DNA of 64,000 nucleotides, from positions 17,447,103-17,511,102 of the forward strand of contig OU744452.1 in assembly GCA_916610825.1 (NCBI GenBank). The letters run 5' to 3'. This stretch comes from Haliclystus octoradiatus. Lineage: Eukaryota > Cnidaria > Staurozoa > Stauromedusae > Haliclystidae. This document shows positions 60,801-64,000 of this stretch, one piece after another (position 1 is the first letter of the stretch; each line of letters begins with the position of its first letter). The position numbers were made by a program, and so were the translations under genes. A model generated the notes under the pieces. It was not told the DNA's origin. It worked only from the letters and a program-made list of their open reading frames with translations, and ran no database searches.

Positions 60801-63155
60801 GACCTTCAAAAGACTCACATTTGGAAATTATATACACATTATATTTTTAATTTCTTGAACATTTTCAAATTCAATCTCTGCAACCGGATTTTTTTTTGGG
60901 ATTTTTCATTCATCCACAAACCGGGTAAGCTTGCAGCTTTTTTTCACAGGGGTGGTTGGTTAGATTGGTTAGTATTTTTTAAAGCTTGTGTGCGCTTAAT
61001 AGCCGGATGCCAGTGATGTGAGAATTACTTTTCAAAAGTAATAAATTACATTACAAATTACTTTTCCTCAAATGTAACTAATTACATTACTAATTACTTC
61101 AGCCTAAAAAGTAATTGATTACAATTACTAATTACTTTCCCAAAAAAAGTAATTAATTACTAATTACTTCATGATTACTTTAACTTGTGAAACAAAAGAT
61201 ATTGCCTCCCTTTCGATAATGACATGTCTCGTTTTGACAATTATGGCGGCCATCTTGTTTTTTACGAAGGGGAACGATCGATTCAATAATATTAATTTAA
61301 TACTGGTGACTGCAGCAGAAGATAAATTGACGTTGAAAACTTTATAATAAGGTTGCCAAATAAATGGTTTCATTTGATTTATTAAAATGGTTTATTTTTG
61401 TTGGATCAATCTATTCATATAGCCATAAATTTTACATCATCTTTTCAATATTCGAAACTCACTCAAATAAAAAGTGAAAAACTATTGAATCTATTGATCA
61501 ACAGAACAATGTCAGATCAGAGAAGAATAGGTTATGGGATAGGGTTTATTGGTCATATATCACACAATTCACCTGGTTTGAATAGCTCTCGTGAAAGCTG
61601 CAAATAATGTGAGATTGCATCGCAGAATGAACAATAAAAAGCGGAACTTAGTGACAACAACGCCTTTGAAAATTATCACAAGACAACAAAGCAAATATTT
61701 TGTAATCATAAAAGTAATTTGAAAAGTAACGTCAATTACTTTCTCTCAAATAATACTCGTTACTTCAAAAAGTAATCAATTAGATTACTTATTACTTTTC
61801 TCAAAAAAGTAACTAATTACTCCTAAAATTACTCCAAAAGTAACGAGTAACGAGTAACGCGTTACTTTAGTAACGAGTATTTACAACACTGCCGGATGCC
61901 CCCCTCTTCCTGACGCCAACCTATAGTTCTCCGGCCAGGGATTGAACCCGAGACCCTGCGGGCCGTGGTCAAACGCCCTAGCCACTACACCAAGGCCGCG
62001 CGGAATATAGATATTGATAGACAATCCTATAGGAGCGTGATGAAACGAAGTATTTCCAACGAAGTATTCCAAATTCTACTGCTACGGAATAGCAACACCG
62101 AAAAAAAATATGTTACAGTTTGAATTTTTTCTCACGAGTTCCATATTGATTGACCTATTCACAGAATCTTACAATTATAGCATATCATGATCATATCTTG
62201 CGACAAAGAAAGGTTAATATTTATCCCAAATGATGTAAACCTAAACAATAGATCATACAAGTCCCGAAAACAATTGACAAGGATAAGTGCTATCCTTCAG
62301 ATCCTGAGATACGATCCATTAACCAGATTTTCAATAGCTCTAACTTTAGTCCTTCATACGTTTACTAAGATTTTTGTTAAAACTGCAACCAACACATTTT
62401 TAACACAGATTCAGATAGCTGATGTTAAACAAGGAAGAATGGTGAAAAGTATTTTCTATCTTGGGTGCATAAATTTGAAAGATAACGTTTCGCTTACCTG
62501 ATTTTTGAAAATTTTTGTGTGGGTCAATGATATCTGATTTATTAAATTAAGATAAATAACCTCGGTGGAATAACACAATATTTTTTTAACAGTTATTTCA
62601 TCTGCACAATGAATTCCAGTCAACAGGGACAAAAAATCATTGCAAATAAGTCAATACAATGGTAAAACGAAGAAAAACATCTGAAGCATCTCATACCCGT
62701 AATATGAAATTCATTTGGGAGGTATTTAAAATTGTCCTTCGCTGCAATTCGATTTATTGAGAAACAATTTGAACAGAAGGCTATATTGAACAAATTATTC
62801 AAATTGTTAAATATCATCAAGAAAATGCAACATTATAACCAGTTTATGGACGTTGAATGGTCCAATTTTTATGAAGTTGTTCAGGATTCTTCATGAGCAT
62901 TTTATGAACAGTTTATGAAATCGTATGAAAAATTCATGAACAAGTTCATAAAAATTAGTCAATTTAAGGTCCATAAGCAATATTGAACTGTTTTTCACAG
63001 CGTATAAGTACCGTAATTGTAAACAAGTGAAATTAATTAAATTATGTTAATTTCACTTATTAATTAGTTATTGATTAGTTATTGATTAGGATACATTTCA
63101 AAGTTGATAAATCCAATTGAATCCCATCCTTGCTGACGACATATTCTTTTCTTGG
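57630..63155 (-). CDS. Minus-strand gene, last seven exons: CHAT-like C-terminal domain protein
   Basis: Exons on the minus strand: 63155-63095, 62533-62498, 60668-60569, 59894-59782, 59396-59315, 58600-58464, 57856-57630. All introns are GT-AG and phases agree, giving 251 codons to TAG. Product features in order: IQLDLSTLKYIIDPHKN, HPFGVVDDMM, DASALLYAGQGNIL, HLAVTIDIGGG, then NPVETAMLLSLAGVPCIVQNQWKD and SIGQCITEHRK, ending FIVYGLP. The LSLAGVP..V..QWK block, followed by SIGQCI, resembles the C-terminal part of CHAT (caspase-like, TPR-associated) domains; the usual catalytic His-Cys pair is not clear. Large TPR proteins of cilia such as CFAP46 are one idea only. The N-terminus lies beyond the window. 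Gene structure is strong for the last five exons, less so for the first two. Confidence 0.7.
58179..58350. mobile_element. Fold-back element, ATGCAACATTTGCT family
   Basis: Left CAGCCACCCATGCAACATTT; right, in reverse, CGGCTAAATGAATGCAACAT. Inner GCTCTACAC and GCTCAACATTGT words face each other. Related fragments lie at about 53050-53170. Sits in the last intron of the CHAT-like gene. Confidence 0.6.
58464..58600 (-). CDS. CHAT-like gene, penultimate exon
   Basis: Acceptor TCTATTACAG|TGTT, donor GAAG|GTAAGT; 45 full codons carrying NPVETAMLLSLAGVPCIV and NQWKDSLQSY, the most domain-like part of the gene. Confidence 0.85.
58726..59113. mobile_element. 388-bp G-rich-ended MITE with 8-bp TSD
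   Basis: Starts CCGGGGGGGGGGGTAACTCC and ends with an inverse CCCGGAGGGGGGAACTC. ATTATAAT is duplicated at 58718-58725 and 59114-59121. Inner TACGGGGACGTGCCACTTTT at the right corresponds to GGGGGGTGCCACTTT at the left, the same order as the 1590-bp element. Confidence 0.9.
59315..59396 (-). CDS. CHAT-like gene exon (HLAVTIDIGGG)
   Basis: Acceptor TTATCTGCAG|ATTG, donor AAAG|GTATGT; 82 bp. Encodes CHLAVTIDIGGGISEF and PLTRTSDKQK. Confidence 0.8.
59782..59894 (-). CDS. CHAT-like gene exon (LLHDASALLYAGQG)
   Basis: Acceptor TTTTCCTCAG|CTTC, donor TCAG|GTATGT; 113 bp. Encodes FLDVYNLLHDASALLYAGQG then NILTSIPHFLISQMNLS. Confidence 0.8.
59895..60568 (-). repeat. Intron with TA/ATCT simple repeat
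   Basis: 674 bp; about 59982-60027 is a run of ATAT and ATCT words. Nothing else recognised. Confidence 0.6.
60569..60668 (-). CDS. CHAT-like gene exon (HPFGVVDDMM)
   Basis: Acceptor TCATACTTCAG|GTGA, donor CAAG|GTGCGT; 100 bp. Encodes DRHPFGVVDDMMSNM then KNVCGKWSGINDEHGLP. Confidence 0.8.
61011..61891. mobile_element. 881-bp hAT-like non-autonomous element (8-bp TSD)
   Basis: Begins CAGTGATGTGAG and ends with CTCGTTAC..TTGTAACACTG-type inverse (CAGTGTTGTAAATACTC when read in reverse); CAGTG is the standard hAT terminus. CCGGATGC is duplicated at 61003-61010 and 61892-61899. Both subterminal regions carry many copies of AATTACTTTT / AGTAAC, typical of hAT transposase-binding repeats. No transposase gene. 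Confidence 0.9.
61931..61999 (-). repeat. tRNA-derived SINE head (box A and box B)
   Basis: Minus strand: box A TGGTGTAGTGG at 61992-61982 and box B GGTTCAATCC at 61948-61939. The rest does not make a convincing cloverleaf, so a SINE promoter rather than a tRNA gene. Its body runs to lower coordinates and is broken by the hAT-like element: GCATCCGG resumes at 61010. The far end is not defined. Confidence 0.7.
62498..62533 (-). CDS. CHAT-like gene microexon (IIDPHKNFQKS)
   Basis: 36 bp, acceptor AATAAATCAG|ATAT, donor TCAG|GTAAGC. Weak polypyrimidine tract, but phase fits both neighbours and the joined peptide reads STLKYIIDPHKN. Confidence 0.5.
62843..62977. repeat. 135-bp fold-back repeat (TTATGGAC ends)
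   Basis: TTTATGGACGTTGAATGG and AATTTTTATGAAGTTG at the left pair with TTCATAAAAATTAGTC and AGGTCCATAAG at the right. Interior is rich in TTCATGAA words. Confidence 0.55.
63095..63155 (-). CDS. CHAT-like gene, most upstream visible exon
   Basis: 61 bp, acceptor CACGTTGCAG|CCAA, donor AAAT|GTATCC (weak). Encodes PRKEYVVSKDGIQLDLSTLK. Phase 0 in, phase 1 out, joining to give Tyr. Confidence 0.45.
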
Positions 63156-64000
63156 CTGCAACGTGAAATCAAATCAAAATATAAAAGTTCATTAATAAAT
63201 GGTTACCACATCACTCTTGTGAGTGGGTTATCGGAATTTAGATCCACGAGTTTGTTGTTAGAGAACGAGTGGGTCTAAATTTCGATGGCCCACGAACAAG
63301 AGGAATATAATCATTTTAATAATCATGTCAATTAACCTTTGTCTGGAACATCAATTATCTCTCATCAATTTCACTACTCATTTCAATGATTAGTTTTTTA
63401 ATTTAATGGGTCATTGATTTTTCATTAAGTACAATTTCAATGAAATTGTTACGAATATCATTTAAAAATATAACGTCAAGAATTCAACATAACTGTTTTT
63501 CAAACATGTTTGCAATATTAGAAATATATAGTAAAAGTTACATTTGAATATAGCGAATCCCAAGCTGTTAAGTTTTTTTAATTTCTCAATTGAATCTTCA
63601 ATTACAGAGTATACATTTAAATTAATTTTATGAAAAAATATTCAATCTGTCGCAGCTAGTCGCCATTTTCAAAACATGTGTTCTAGTTGTTTGGTTAAAA
63701 CCGTGCAGGTATAGGTCTATAACCGCACACGTGCGGGTATAGACCTATACCTGCACGCTTTCATTGATTGCTATGGAATTTCGTGGGTTGTCTTGACATA
63801 ACTGCTAAAACGTGGTATAAATCCACCAATCATGACTCAAGTTTTTTTCAAGTGATTATTAATTATAATTATCTCTCTTTTGCTAATTTATTTGCCTATG
63901 AGCATGCAGACTACAACGCTTCTCAAGGAAAGTGAGAACACTTTATACCTTCCTCATTAAACGTTTCAGCCTGGTCCTGCACGAAGACTGGGATCTATTC
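63156..64000. other. Window end, presumed intron of the minus-strand gene
   Basis: AT-rich; apart from the palindrome at 63702-63757 nothing is recognised. Confidence 0.5.
63702..63757. repeat. 56-bp palindrome without a loop
   Basis: Arms of 28 bp starting CGTGCAGGTATAGGTCTATA match at 26 positions; the centre is ACACGTG. No spacer. Confidence 0.85.

Noticed and set aside
61931-61999. Functional tRNA gene
   Set aside because: Box A and box B are good, but no acceptor or anticodon stem of proper length forms, and the flanks look like a SINE.
62187-62501. 104-codon plus-strand frame
   Set aside because: No recognised domain, and it overlaps the donor of a minus-strand microexon; composition looks like AT-rich non-coding DNA.

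Overview
The window is animal (eumetazoan) nuclear DNA. Genes are split by GT-AG introns, non-coding DNA is AT-rich and full of short inverted-repeat elements, and there is a Mox/MEOX-class homeobox gene, a family known from cnidarians and bilaterians. Nothing fixes the phylum; a marine invertebrate such as a cnidarian or tunicate would fit. No bacterial or viral gene organisation is seen.

Positions 1-34413 (+) hold the 3' part of one giant gene for an extracellular or cell-surface protein. It starts upstream of the window. Positions 1-19999 are a tandem array with a period of 1494 or 1496 bp. Each unit has two exons, each encoding one von Willebrand factor A (vWA) domain: type A (582 bp) and type B (600 bp). 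There are 13 A exons (the first partial) and 12 B exons, nearly identical in exons and introns alike. Five diverged vWA exons (C1-C5) follow, then four linker exons and two FAS1 (fasciclin) domains, with a stop at 34411-34413. Phases match at every junction. The in-window product is about 6,255 residues with 30 vWA domains.

Positions 40140-55968 (+) hold a two-exon Mox-like gene of 294 codons. Its 14.9-kb intron is filled with AT-rich DNA and transposon relics, including a Penelope-type GIY-YIG fragment.

Positions 57630-63155 (-) hold the last seven exons (251 codons) of a gene convergent with Mox. The product resembles a CHAT-like (caspase-fold) C-terminal domain, but its family is not settled.

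Mobile DNA sits in introns and spacers. A 1590-bp element with an 8-bp target duplication split one intron of the vWA array. A G-rich-ended MITE superfamily has about seven copies. There are also a PIF/Harbinger-like element with TTA duplications, a hAT-like element nested in a tRNA-derived SINE, several fold-back repeats, and a 71-bp-arm hairpin carrying a hammerhead-like core.
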